A stretch of 64,000 nucleotides of DNA from Tubulanus polymorphus (lineage: Eukaryota; Nemertea; Palaeonemertea; Tubulaniformes; Tubulanidae), in the NCBI RefSeq assembly GCF_964204645.1, contig NW_027437459.1:1-64000 (forward strand), written 5' to 3'. How positions within the stretch are numbered: position 1 is the stretch's first letter; each line of letters starts with the position of its first letter. The position numbers and the translations under genes are program-made. Positions 37,839 to 50,592 of the stretch are shown in pieces. The notes below the pieces were generated by a model. The model saw nothing but the letters and a program-made list of their open reading frames with translations. It was not told where the DNA came from and did not search any database.

Positions 37839-39777
37839 AGATGATGAATTCTATCTTAATTGATGGGTTAAGGCGTATTGAACTGATTTCAAATAGATAG
37901 GTGGAAAGAATCAGAATTTTCTGGCTGCCTTTGGTTCTGAAGATGATGGACTCAATCTGAAAAGATGGGCTAAGGCGTATTGAACTGATTTCAAATAGAT
38001 AGGTGGAAAGATTAAGAATTTTCTGGCTATTTATGCTCCTGAAGATGATGGACTCGATCTGAAATGATAAGTTAAGGTAAACTGAACTGATTTCGAGTAG
38101 ATGGACTGAAAGATACAAATTTTTCTTGCAAAATAGGGTCCAAAAGATGATGAATTCTATCTTAATTGATGGGTTAGGGTGTACTGAACTGATTTCAAAT
38201 AGATAGGTTGAAAGAATCAGAATTTTCGGGCTGCTTTTGGTTCTGAAGATGATGGATTCAATCTGAAAAGATGTGTTAAGGCGTATTGAACTGATTTCAA
38301 ATAGATAGGTGGAAAGATTAAGAATTTTCTGGCTATTTATGCTCCTGAAGATGATGGACTCGATCTGAAATGATAGGTTAAGGTAGACTGAACTGATTCT
38401 GAATAGATGGACTGAAAGATACAGATTTTTCTTGCAAAATAGGGTCCTAAAGATGATGAGTTCTATCTTAATTGATGGCTTAGGGTGTACTGAACTGATT
38501 TCAAATAGATAGGTGGAAAGATTAAGAATTTTCTGGCTATTTATGCTCCTGAAGATGATGGACTCGATCTGAAATGATAGGTTAAGGTAAACTGAACTGA
38601 TTTCGAGTAGATGGACTGAAAGATACAGATTTTTCTTGCAAAATAGGGTCCTAAAGATGATGAATTCTATCTTAATTGATGGGTTAGGGTGTACTGAACT
38701 GATTTCAAATAGATAGGTTGAAAGAATCAGAATTTTCTGGCTGCTTTTGGTTCTGAAGATGATGGATTCAATCTGAAAAGATGTGTTAAGGCGTATTGAA
38801 CTGATTTAAAATAGATAGGTGGAAAGATTAAGAATTTTCTGGCTATTTATGCTCCTGAAGATGATGGACTCGATCTGAAATGATAGGTTAAGGTAAACTG
38901 AACTGATTTCGAGTAGATGGACTGAAAGATACAGATTTTTTCTTGCAAAATAGGGTCCTAAAGATGATGAGTTCTATCTTAATTGATGGGTTAGGGTGTA
39001 CTGAACTGATTTCAAATAGATAGGTTGAAAGATTAAGAATTTTCTGGCTATTTATGCTCCTGAAGATGATGGACTCGATCTGAAATGATAGGTTAAGGTA
39101 AACTGAACTGATTTCGAGTAGATGGACTGATAGATACAGATCTTTCTTGCAAAATAGGGTCCTAAAGATGATGAATTCTATCTTAATTGATGGGTTAGGG
39201 TGAACTGAACTGATTTCAAATAGATAGGTGGAAAGAATCAGAATTTTCTGGCTGCCTTTGGTTCTGAAGATGATGGACTCAATCTGAAAAGATGGGCTAA
39301 GGCGTATTGAACTGATTTCAAATAGATAGGTGGAAAGATTAAGAATTTTCTGGCTATTTATGCTCCTGAGGATGATGCACTCGATCTGAAATGATAGGTT
39401 AAGGTAGACTGAACTGATTTCGAGTAGATGGACTGAAAGATACAGATTTTTCTTGCAAAATAGGGTCCTAAAGATGATGAATTCTATCTTAATTGATGGG
39501 TAAGGGTGTACTGAACTGATTTCAAATAGATAGGTTGAAAGAATCGGAATTTTCTGGCTGCTTTTGGTTCTGAAGATGATGGATTCAATCTGAAAAGATG
39601 TGTTAAGGCGCATTGAACTGATTTCAAATAGATAGGTGGAAAGATTAAGAATTTTCTGGCTATTTATGCTCCTGAAGATGATGGACTCGATCTGAAATGA
39701 TAGGTTAAGGTAAACTGAACTGATTTCGAGCAGATGGACTGAAAGATACAGATTTTTCTTGCAAAATAGGGTCCTAA
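37839..39777 (+). repeat. 1,939-bp core module, copy 5
   Basis: Same unit order, length and markers. It shares GACTGATAGATAC (near 39,125) with copy 3, which supports the 15.6-23.4 / 34.9-42.7 kb pairing. Confidence 0.92.
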
Positions 39778-42700
39778 GGATGATGAATTCTATCTTAATT
39801 GATGGGTTAGGGTGAACTGAACTGATTTCAAATAGATAGGTGGAAAGAATCAGAATTTTCTGGCTGCCTTTGGTTCTGAAGATGATGGACTCAATCTGAA
39901 AAGATGGGCTAAGGCGTATTGAACTGATTTCAAATAGATAGGTGGAAAGATTAAGAATTTTCTGGCTATTTATGCTCCTGAAGATGATGGACTCGATCTG
40001 AAATGATAGGTTAAGGTAAACTGAACTGATTTCGAGCAGATGGACTGAGAGATACAGATTTTTGTTGCAAAATAGGGTCCTAAAGATGATGAATTCTATC
40101 TTAATTGATGGGTTAGGGTGAACTGAACTGATTTCAAATAGATAGGTGGAAAGAATCAGAATTTTGTGGCTGCCTTTGGTTCTGAAGATGATGGACTCAA
40201 TCTGAAAAGATGGGCTAAGGCGTATTGAACTGATTTCAAATAGATAGGTGTAAAGATTAAGAATTTTCTGGCTATTTATGCTCCTGAAGATGATGGACTC
40301 GATCTGAAATGATAGGTTAAGGTAAACTGAACTGATTTCGAGTAGATGGACTGAAAGATACAGATTTTTCTTGCAAAATAGGGTCCTAAAGATGATGAAT
40401 TCTATCTTAATTGATGGGTTAGGGTGTACTGAACTGATTTCAAATAGATAGGTTGAAAGAATCAGAATTTTCTGGCTGCTTTTGGTTCTGAAGATGATGG
40501 ATTCAATCTGAAAAGATGTGTTAAGGCGTATTGAACTGATTTAAAATAGATAGGTGGAAAGATTAAGAATTTTCTGGCTATTTATGCTCCTGAAGATGAT
40601 GGACTCGATCTGAAATGATAGGTTAAGGTAAACTGAACTGATTTCGAGTAGATGGACTTAAAGATACAGATTTTTCTTGCAAAATAGGGTCCTAAAGATG
40701 ATGAGTTCTATCTTAATTGATTGGTTAGGGTGTACTGAACTGATTTCAAATAGATAGGTGGAAAGATTAAGAATTTTCTGGCTATTTATGCTCCTGAAGA
40801 TGATGGACTCGATCTGAAATGATAGGTTAAGGTAAACTGAACTGATTTCGAGTAGATGGACTGAAAGATACAGATTTTTCTTGCAAAATAGGGTCCTAAA
40901 GATGATGAATTCTATCTTAATTGATGGGTTAGGGTGTACTGAACTGATTTCAAATAGATAGGTGGAAAGATTAAGAATTTTCTGGCTATTTATGCTCCTG
41001 AAGATGATGGACTCGATCTGAAATGATAGGTTAAGGTAAACTGAACTTATTTCGAGTAGATGGACTGAAAGATACAGATTTTTCTTGCAAAATAGGGTCC
41101 TAAAGATGATGAATTCTATCTTAATTGATGGGTTAGGGTGTACTGAACTGATTTCAAATAGATAGGTTGAAAGAATCAGAATTTTCTGGCTGCTTTTGGT
41201 TCTGAAGATGATGGATTCAATCTGAAAAGATGTGTTATGGCGTATTGAACTGATTTCAAATAGATAGGTGGAAAGATTAAGAATTTTCTGGCTATTTATG
41301 CTCCTGAAGATGATTGACTCGATCTGAAATGATAGGTTAGGTAGACTGAACTGATTTCGAGTAGATGGACTGAAAGATACAGATTTTTCTTGCAAAATAG
41401 GGTCCTAAAGATGATGAGTTCTATCTTAATTGATGGGTTAGGGTGTACTGAACTGATTTCAAATAGATAGGTGGAAAGATTAAGAATTTTCTGGTTATTT
41501 ATGCTCCTGAAGATGATGGACTCGATCTGAAATGATAGGTTAAGGTAAACTGAACTGATTTCGAGTAGATGGACTGAAAGATACAGATTTTTCTTGCAAA
41601 ACAGGGTCCTAAAGATGATGAATTCTATCTTGATTGATGGGTTAAGGCGTATTGAACTGATTTCAAATAGATAGGTGGAAAGAATCTGGATTTTCTGGCT
41701 GCCTTTGGTTCTGAAGATGATGGACTCAATCTGAAAAGATGGGCTAATGCGTATTGAACTGATTTCAAATAGATAGGTGGAAAGATTAAGAATTTTCTGG
41801 CTATTTATGCTCCTGAAGATGATGGACTCGATCTGAAATGATAGGTTAAGGTAAACTGAACTGATTTCGAGTAGATGGACTGAAAGATACAAATTTTTCT
41901 TGCAAAATAGGGTCCAAAAGATGATGAATTCTATCTTAATTGATGGGTTAGGGTGTACTGAACTGATTTCAAATAGATAGGTTGAAAGAATCAGAATTTT
42001 CGGGCTGCTTTTGGTTCTGAAGATGATGGATTCAATCTGAAAAGATGTGTTAAGGCGTATTGAACTGATTTCAAATAGATAGGTGGAAAGATTAAGAATT
42101 TTCTGGCTATTTATGCTCCTGAAGATGATGGACTCGATCTGAAATGATAGGTTAAGGTAGACTGAACTGATTCTGAATAGATGGACTGAAAGATACAGAT
42201 TTTTCTTGCAAAATAGGGTCCTAAAGATGATGAGTTCTATCTTAATTGATTGGTTAGGGTGTACTGAACTGATTTCAAATAGATAGGTGGAAAGATTAAG
42301 AATTTTCTGGCTATTTATGCTCCTGAAGATGATGGACTCGATCTGAAATGATAGGTTAAGGTAAACTGAACTGATTTCGAGTAGATGGACTGAAAGATAC
42401 AGATTTTTCTTGCAAAATAGGGTCCTAAAGATGATGAATTCTATCTTAATTGATGGGTTAGGGTGTACTGAACTGATTTCAAATAGATAGGTTGAAAGAA
42501 TCAGAATTTTCTGGCTGCTTTTGGTTCTGAAGATGATGGATTCAATCTGAAAAGATGTGTTAAGGCGTATTGAACTGATTTAAAATAGATAGGTGGAAAG
42601 ATTAAGAATTTTCTGGCTATTTATGCTCCTGAAGATGATGGACTCGATCTGAAATGATAGGTTAAGGTAAACTGAACTGATTTCGAGTAGATGGACTTAA

Positions 42701-42938
42701 AGATACAGATTTTTCTTGCAAAATAGGGTCCTAAAGATGATGAGTTCTATCTTAATTGATGGGTTAGGGTGTACTGAACTGATTTCAAATAGATAGGTTG
42801 AAAGATTAAGAATTTCATGGCTATTTATGCTCCTGAAGATGATGGACTCGATCTGAAAGGATAGGTTAAGGTAAACTGAACTGATTTCGAGCAGATGGAC
42901 TGAAAGATACAGATTTTTCTTGCAAAATAGGGTCCTAA
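39778..42938 (+). repeat. Array block: T1 T1 T2 D D T2 D T* T2 D T2 D
   Basis: Unit starts: 39778, 40084, 40390, 40696, 40900, 41104(-1), 41409, 41613, 41919, 42225, 42429 and 42735. It is the counterpart of 20,399-23,355 plus one D. That last D (42,735) has two private variants, AATTTCATGG near 42,811 and GAAAGGATAGG near 42,856. Confidence 0.9.
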
Positions 42939-45900
42939 AGATGATGAATTCTATCTTAATTGATGGGTTAGGGTGAACTGAACTTATTTCAAATAGATAG
43001 GTGGAAAGAATCAGAATTTTCTGGCTGCCTTTGGTTCTGAAGATGATGGACTCAATCTGAAAAGATGGGCTAAGGCGTATTGAACTTATTTCAAATAGAT
43101 AGGTGTAAAGATTAAGAATTTTCTGGCTATTTATGCTCCTGAAGATGATGGACTCGATCCGAAATGATAGGTTAAGGTAAACTGAACTGATTTCGAGTAG
43201 ATGGACTGAAAGATACAGATTTTTTCTTGCAAAATAGGGTCCTAAAGATGATGAGTTCTATCTTAATTGATGGGTTAGGGTGTACTGAACGGATTTCAAA
43301 TAGATAGGTTGAAAGATTAAGAATTTTCTGGCTATTTATGCTCCTGAAGATGATGGACTCGATCTGAAATGATAGGTTAAGGTAAACTGAACTGATTTCG
43401 AGCAGATGGACTGAAAGATACAGATTTTTCTTGCAAAATAGGGTCCTAAAGATGATGAATTCTATCTTAATTGATGGGTTAGGGTGAACTGAACTGATTT
43501 CAAATAGATAGGTGGAAAGATTAAGAATTTTCTGGTTATTTATGCTCCTGAAGATGATGGACTCGATCTGAAATGATAGGTTAAGGTAAACTGAACTGAT
43601 TTCGAGTAGATGGACTGAAAGATACAGATTTTTCTTGCAAAACAGGGTCCTAAAGATGATGAATTCTATCTTAATTGATGGGTTAAGGCGTATTGAACTG
43701 ATTTCAAATAGATAGGTGGAAAGAATCAGAATTTTCTGGCTGCCTTTGGTTCTGAAGATGATGGACTCAATCTGAAAAGATGGGCTAAGGCGTATTGAAC
43801 TGATTTCAAATAGATAGGTGGAAAGATTAAGAATTTTCTGGCTATTTATGCTCCTGAAGATGATGGACTCGATCTGAAATGATAGGTTAAGGTAAACTGA
43901 ACTGATTTCGAGTAGATGGACTGAAAGATACAAATTTTTCTTGCAAAATAGGGTCCAAAAGATGATGAATTCTATCTTAATTGATGGGTTAGGGTGTACT
44001 GAACTGATTTCAAATAGATAGGTTGAAAGAATCAGAATTTTCGGGCTGCTTTTGGTTCTGAAGATGATGGATTCAATCTGAAAAGATGTGTTAAGGCGTA
44101 TTGAACTGATTTCAAATAGATAGGTGGAAAGATTAAGAATTTTCTGGCTATTTATGCTCCTGAAGATGATGGACTCGATCTGAAATGATAGGTTAAGGTA
44201 GACTGAACTGATTCTGAATAGATGGACTGAAAGATACAGATTTTTCTTGCAAAATAGGGTCCTAAAGATGATGAGTTCTATCTTAATTGATGGCTTAGGG
44301 TGTACTGAACTGATTTCAAATAGATAGGTGGAAAGATTAAGAATTTTCTGGCTATTTATGCTCCTGAAGATGATGGACTCGATCTGAAATGATAGGTTAA
44401 GGTAAACTGAACTGATTTCGAGTAGATGGACTGAAAGATACAGATTTTTCTTGCAAAATAGGGTCCTAAAGATGATGAATTCTATCTTAATTGATGGGTT
44501 AGGGTGTACTGAACTGATTTCAAATAGATAGGTTGAAAGAATCAGAATTTTCTGGCTGCTTTTGGTTCTGAAGATGATGGATTCAATCTGAAAAGATGTG
44601 TTAAGGCGTATTGAACTGATTTAAAATAGATAGGTGGAAAGATTAAGAATTTTCTGGCTATTTATGCTCCTGAAGATGATGGACTCGATCTGAAATGATA
44701 GGTTAAGGTAAACTGAACTGATTTCGAGTAGATGGACTGAAAGATACAGATTTTTTCTTGCAAAATAGGGTCCTAAAGATGATGAGTTCTATCTTAATTG
44801 ATGGGTTAGGGTGTACTGAACTGATTTCAAATAGATAGGTTGAAAGATTAAGAATTTTCTGGCTATTTATGCTCCTGAAGATGATGGACTCGATCTGAAA
44901 TGATAGGTTAAGGTAAACTGAACTGATTTCGAGCAGATGGACTGAAAGATACAGATCTTTCTTGCAAAATAGGGTCCTAAAGATGATGAATTCTATCTTA
45001 ATTGATGGGTTAGGGTGAACTGAACTGATTTCAAATAGATAGGTGGAAAGAATCAGAATTTTCTGGCTGCCTTTGGTTCTGAAGATGATGGACTCAATCT
45101 GAAAAGATGGGCTAAGGCGTATTGAACTGATTTCAAATAGATAGGTGGAAAGATTAAGAATTTTCTGGCTATTTATGCTCCTGAGGATGATGCACTCGAT
45201 CTGAAATGATAGGTTAAGGTAGACTGAACTGATTTCGAGTAGATGGACTGAAAGATACAGATTTTTCTTGCAAAATAGGGTCCTAAAGATGATGAATTCT
45301 ATCTTAATTGATGGGTAAGGGTGTACTGAACTGATTTCAAATAGATAGGTTGAAAGAATCGGAATTTTCTGGCTGCTTTTGGTTCTGAAGATGATGGATT
45401 CAATCTGAAAAGATGTGTTAAGGCGCATTGAACTGATTTCAAATAGATAGGTGGAAAGATTAAGAATTTTCTGGCTATTTATGCTCCTGAAGATGATGGA
45501 CTCGATCTGAAATGATAGGTTAAGGTAAACTGAACTGATTTCGAGTAGATGGACTGAAAGATACAGATTTTTCTTGCAAAATAGGGTCCTAAGGATGATG
45601 AATTCTATCTTAATTGATGGGTTAGGGTGAACTGAACTGATTTCAAATAGATAGGTGGAAAGAATCAGAATTTTCTGGCTGCCTTTGGTTCTGAAGATGA
45701 TGGACTCAATCTGAAAAGATGGGCTAAGGCGTATTGAACTGATTTCAAATAGATAGGTGGAAAGATTAAGAATTTTCTGGCTATTTATGCTCCTGAAGAT
45801 GATGGACTCGATCTGAAATGATAGGTTAAGGTAAACTGAACTGATTTCGAGCAGATGGACTGAAAGATACAGATTTTTGTTGCAAAATAGGGTCCTAAAG

Positions 45901-46510
45901 ATGATGAATTCTATCTTAATTGATGGGTTAGGGTGAACTGAACTGATTTCAAATAGATAGGTGGAAAGAATCAGAATTTTCTGGCTGCCTTTGGTTCTGA
46001 AGATGATGGACTCAATCTGAAAAGATGGGCTAAGGCGTATTGAACTGATTTCAAATAGATAGGTGTAAAGATTAAGAATTTTCTGGCTATTTATGCTCCT
46101 GAAGATGATGGACTCGATCTGAAATGATAGGTTAAGGTAAACTGAACTGATTTCGAGTAGATGGACTGAAAGATACAGATTTTTCTTGCAAAATAGGGTC
46201 CTAAAGATGATGAATTCTATCTTAATTGATGGGTTAGGGTGTACTGAACTGATTTCAAATAGATAGGTTGAAAGAATCAGAATTTTCTGGCTGCTTTTGG
46301 TTCTGAAGATGATGGATTCAATCTGAAAAGATGTGTTAAGGCGTATTGAACTGATTTAAAATAGATAGGTGGAAAGATTAAGAATTTTCTGGCTATTTAT
46401 GCTCCTGAAGATGATGGACTCGATCTGAAATGATAGGTTAAGGTAAACTGAACTGATTTCGAGCAGATGGACTGAAAGATACAGATTTTTCTTGCAAAAT
46501 AGGGTCCTAA
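42939..46510 (+). repeat. 3,572-bp tandem higher-order repeat, copy 1
   Basis: Unit order: T1(+1) D D T* T2 D T2(+1) D T1 T2 T1 T1 T2. The opening T1 has GAACTTATTTC twice, GGTGTAAAG, and GATCCGAAATG in C. The same combination reappears at 46,511. Unlike elsewhere, the +1 insertion here sits in a T1 unit, which suggests a T1/T2 exchange inside C. Confidence 0.92.
43654..45592 (+). repeat. 1,939-bp core module, copy 6
   Basis: Same unit order, length and markers. It has GAGCAG ahead of CAGATCTTTC near 44,933, where copies 1-5 have GAGTAG. Confidence 0.92.
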
Positions 46511-49500
46511 AGATGATGAATTCTATCTTAATTGATGGGTTAGGGTGAACTGAACTTATTTCAAATAGATAGGCGGAAAGAATCAGAATTTTCTGGCTGC
46601 CTTTGGTTCTGAAGATGATGGACTCAATCTGAAAAGATGGGCTAAGGCGTATTGAACTTATTTCAAATAGATAGGTGTAAAGATTAAGAATTTTCTGGCT
46701 ATTTATGCTCCTGAAGATGATGGACTCGATCCGAAATGATAGGTTAAGGTAAACTGAACTGATTTCGAGTAGATGGACTGAAAGATACAGATTTTTTCTT
46801 GCAAAATAGGGTCCTAAAGATGATGAGTTCTATCTTAATTGATGGGTTAGGGTGTACTGAACGGATTTCAAATAGATAGGTTGAAAGATTAAGAATTTTC
46901 TGGCTATTTATGCTCCTGAAGATGATGGACTCGATCTGAAATGATAGGTTAAGGTAAACTGAACTGATTTCGAGCAGATGGACTGAAAGATACAGATTTT
47001 TCTTGCAAAATAGGGTCCTAAAGATGATGAATTCTATCTTAATTGATGGGTTAGGGTGAACTGAACTGATTTCAAATAGATAGGTGGAAAGATTAAGAAT
47101 TTTCTGGTTATTTATGCTCCTGAAGATGATGGACTCGATCTGAAATGATAGGTTAAGGTAAACTGAACTGATTTCGAGTAGATGGACTGAAAGATACAGA
47201 TTTTTCTTGCAAAACAGGGTCCTAAAGATGATGAATTCTATCTTAATTGATGGGTTAAGGCGTATTGAACTGATTTCAAATAGATAGGTGGAAAGAATCA
47301 GAATTTTCTGGCTGCCTTTGGTTCTGAAGATGATGGACTCAATCTGAAAAGATGGGCTAAGGCGTATTGAACTGATTTCAAATAGATAGGTGGAAAGATT
47401 AAGAATTTTCTGGCTATTTATGCTCCTGAAGATGATGGACTCGATCTGAAATGATAGGTTAAGGTAAACTGAACTGATTTCGAGTAGATGGACTGAAAGA
47501 TACAAATTTTTCTTGCAAAATAGGGTCCAAAAGATGATGAATTCTATCTTAATTGATGGGTTAGGGTGTACTGAACTGATTTCAAATAGATAGGTTGAAA
47601 GAATCAGAATTTTCGGGCTGCTTTTGGTTCTGAAGATGATGGATTCAATCTGAAAAGATGTGTTAAGGCGTATTGAACTGATTTCAAATAGATAGGTGGA
47701 AAGATTAAGAATTTTCTGGCTATTTATGCTCCTGAAGATGATGGACTCGATCTGAAATGATAGGTTAAGGTAGACTGAACTGATTCTGAATAGATGGACT
47801 GAAAGATACAGATTTTTCTTGCAAAATAGGGTCCTAAAGATGATGAGTTCTATCTTAATTGATGGCTTAGGGTGTACTGAACTGATTTCAAATAGATAGG
47901 TGGAAAGATTAAGAATTTTCTGGCTATTTATGCTCCTGAAGATGATGGACTCGATCTGAAATGATAGGTTAAGGTAAACTGAACTGATTTCGAGTAGATG
48001 GACTGAAAGATACAGATTTTTCTTGCAAAATAGGGTCCTAAAGATGATGAATTCTATCTTAATTGATGGGTTAGGGTGTACTGAACTGATTTCAAATAGA
48101 TAGGTTGAAAGAATCAGAATTTTCTGGCTGCTTTTGGTTCTGAAGATGATGGATTCAATCTGAAAAGATGTGTTAAGGCGTATTGAACTGATTTAAAATA
48201 GATAGGTGGAAAGATTAAGAATTTTCTGGCTATTTATGCTCCTGAAGATGATGGACTCGATCTGAAATGATAGGTTAAGGTAAACTGAACTGATTTCGAG
48301 TAGATGGACTGAAAGATACAGATTTTTTCTTGCAAAATAGGGTCCTAAAGATGATGAGTTCTATCTTAATTGATGGGTTAGGGTGTACTGAACTGATTTC
48401 AAATAGATAGGTTGAAAGATTAAGAATTTTCTGGCTATTTATGCTCCTGAAGATGATGGACTCGATCTGAAATGATAGGTTAAGGTAAACTGAACTGATT
48501 TCGAGCAGATGGACTGAAAGATACAGATCTTTCTTGCAAAATAGGGTCCTAAAGATGATGAATTCTATCTTAATTGATGGGTTAGGGTGAACTGAACTGA
48601 TTTCAAATAGATAGGTGGAAAGAATCAGAATTTTCTGGCTGCCTTTGGTTCTGAAGATGATGGACTCAATCTGAAAAGATGGGCTAAGGCGTATTGAACT
48701 GATTTCAAATAGATAGGTGGAAAGATTAAGAATTTTCTGGCTATTTATGCTCCTGAGGATGATGCACTCGATCTGAAAGGATAGGTTAAGGTAGACTGAA
48801 CTGATTTCGAGTAGATGGACTGAAAGATACAGATTTTTCTTGCAAAATAGGGTCCTAAAGATGATGAATTCTATCTTAATTGATGGGTAAGGGTGTACTG
48901 AACTGATTTCAAATAGATAGGTTGAAAGAATCAGAATTTTCTGGCTGCTTTTGGTTCTGAAGATGATGGATTCAATCTGAAAAGATGTGTTAAGGCGCAT
49001 TGAACTGATTTCAAATAGATAGGTGGAAAGATTAAGAATTTTCTGGCTATTTATGCTCCTGAAGATGATGGACTCGATCTGAAATGATAGGTTAAGGTAA
49101 ACTGAACTGATTTCGAGTAGATGGACTGAAAGATACAGATTTTTCTTGCAAAATAGGGTCCTAAAGATGATGAATTCTATCTTAATTGATGGGTTAGGGT
49201 GTACTGAACTGATTTCAAATAGATAGGTGGAAAGATTAAGAATTTTCTGGCTATTTATGCTCCTGAAGATGATGAACTCGATCTGAAATGATAGGTTAAG
49301 GTAAACTGAACTGATTTCGAGCAGATGGACTGAAAGATACAGATTTTTCTTGCAAAATAGGGTCCTAAGGATGATGAATTCTATCTTAATTGATGGGTTA
49401 GGGTGAACTGAACTGATTTCAAATAGATAGGTGGAAAGAATCAGAATTTTCTGGCTGCCTTTGGTTCTGAAGATGATGGACTCAATCTGAAAAGATGGGC

Positions 49501-50592
49501 TAAGGCGTATTGAACTGATTTCAAATAGATAGGTGGAAAGATTAAGAATTTTCTGGCTATTTATGCTCCTGAAGATGATGGACTCGATCTGAAATGATAG
49601 GTTAAGGTAAACTGAACTGATTTCGAGCAGATGGACTGAAAGATACAGATTTTTGTTGCAAAATAGGGTCCTAAAGATGATGAATTCTATCTTAATTGAT
49701 GGGTTAGGGTGAACTGAACTGATTTCAAATAGATAGGTGGAAAGAATCAGAATTTTCTGGCTGCCTTTGGTTCTGAAGATGATGGACTCAATCTGAAAAG
49801 ATGGGCTAAGGCGTATTGAACTGATTTCAAATAGATAGGTGTAAAGATTAAGAATTTTCTGGCTATTTATGCTCCTGAAGATGATGGACTCGATCTGAAA
49901 TGATAGGTTAAGGTAAACTGAACTGATTTCGAGTAGATGGACTGAAAGATACAGATTTTTCTTGCAAAATAGGGTCCTAAAGATGATGAATTCTATCTTA
50001 ATTGATGGGTTAGGGTGTACTGAACTGATTTCAAATAGATAGGTGGAAAGATTAAGAATTTTCTGGCTATTTATGCTCCTGAAGATGATGGACTCGATCT
50101 GAAATGATAGGTTAAGGTTGACTGAACTGATTCTGAATAGATGGACTGAAAGATACAGATTTTTCTTGCAAAATAGGGTCCTAAAGATGATGAGTTCTAT
50201 CTTAATTGATTGGTTAGGGTGTACTGAACTGATTTCAAATAGATAGGTGGAAAGATTAAGAATTTTCTGTCTATTTATGCTCCTGAAGATGATGGACTCG
50301 ATCTGAAATGATAGGTTAAGGTAAACTGAACTGATTTCGAGTAGATGGACTGAAAGATACAGATTTTTCTTGCAAAATAGGGTCCTAAAGATGATGAATT
50401 CTATCTTAATTGATGGGTTAGGGTGTACTGAACTGATTTCAAATAGATAGGTGGAAAGATTAAGAATTTTCTGGCTATTTATGCTCCTGAAGATGATGGA
50501 CTCGATCTGAAATGATAGGTTAAGGTAAACTGAACTTATTTCGAGTAGATGGACTGAAAGATACAGATTTTTCTTGCAAAATAGGGTCCTAA
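46511..50592 (+). repeat. 3,572-bp tandem higher-order repeat, copy 2, with extra dimers
   Basis: Unit order: T1(+1) D D T* T2 D T2(+1) D T1 T2 D T1 T1 D D D. It is equivalent to 42,939-45,592 up to 49,164, then gains a D before the T1 pair and ends in three dimers. Private variants: AGGCGGAAAG near 46,571 and GATGATGAACTCG near 49,271. Confidence 0.9.
47226..49164 (+). repeat. 1,939-bp core module, copy 7
   Basis: Same unit order, length and markers, 3,572 bp after copy 6 and sharing its GAGCAG variant. It reads AATCAG where copies 1-6 have AATCGG in the last A monomer, and GAAAGGATAGG near 48,776. Both states are inherited by the later partial copies at 55,585 and 63,540. Confidence 0.92.

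Larger units (their letters stand above)
34882..39777 (+). repeat. Q-anchored higher-order repeat, copy 4 (4,896 bp)
   Basis: Unit order: Q(-1) T2(-1) T1 T1 T2b T* T2 D T2(+1) D T* T2 D T2(+1) D T1 T2. It matches 15,605-20,194 unit for unit except that it keeps the T1 missing there. Private variants include TTAATGCGTA near 36,543 and GATAAGTTAAGG near 38,067. Confidence 0.92.
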
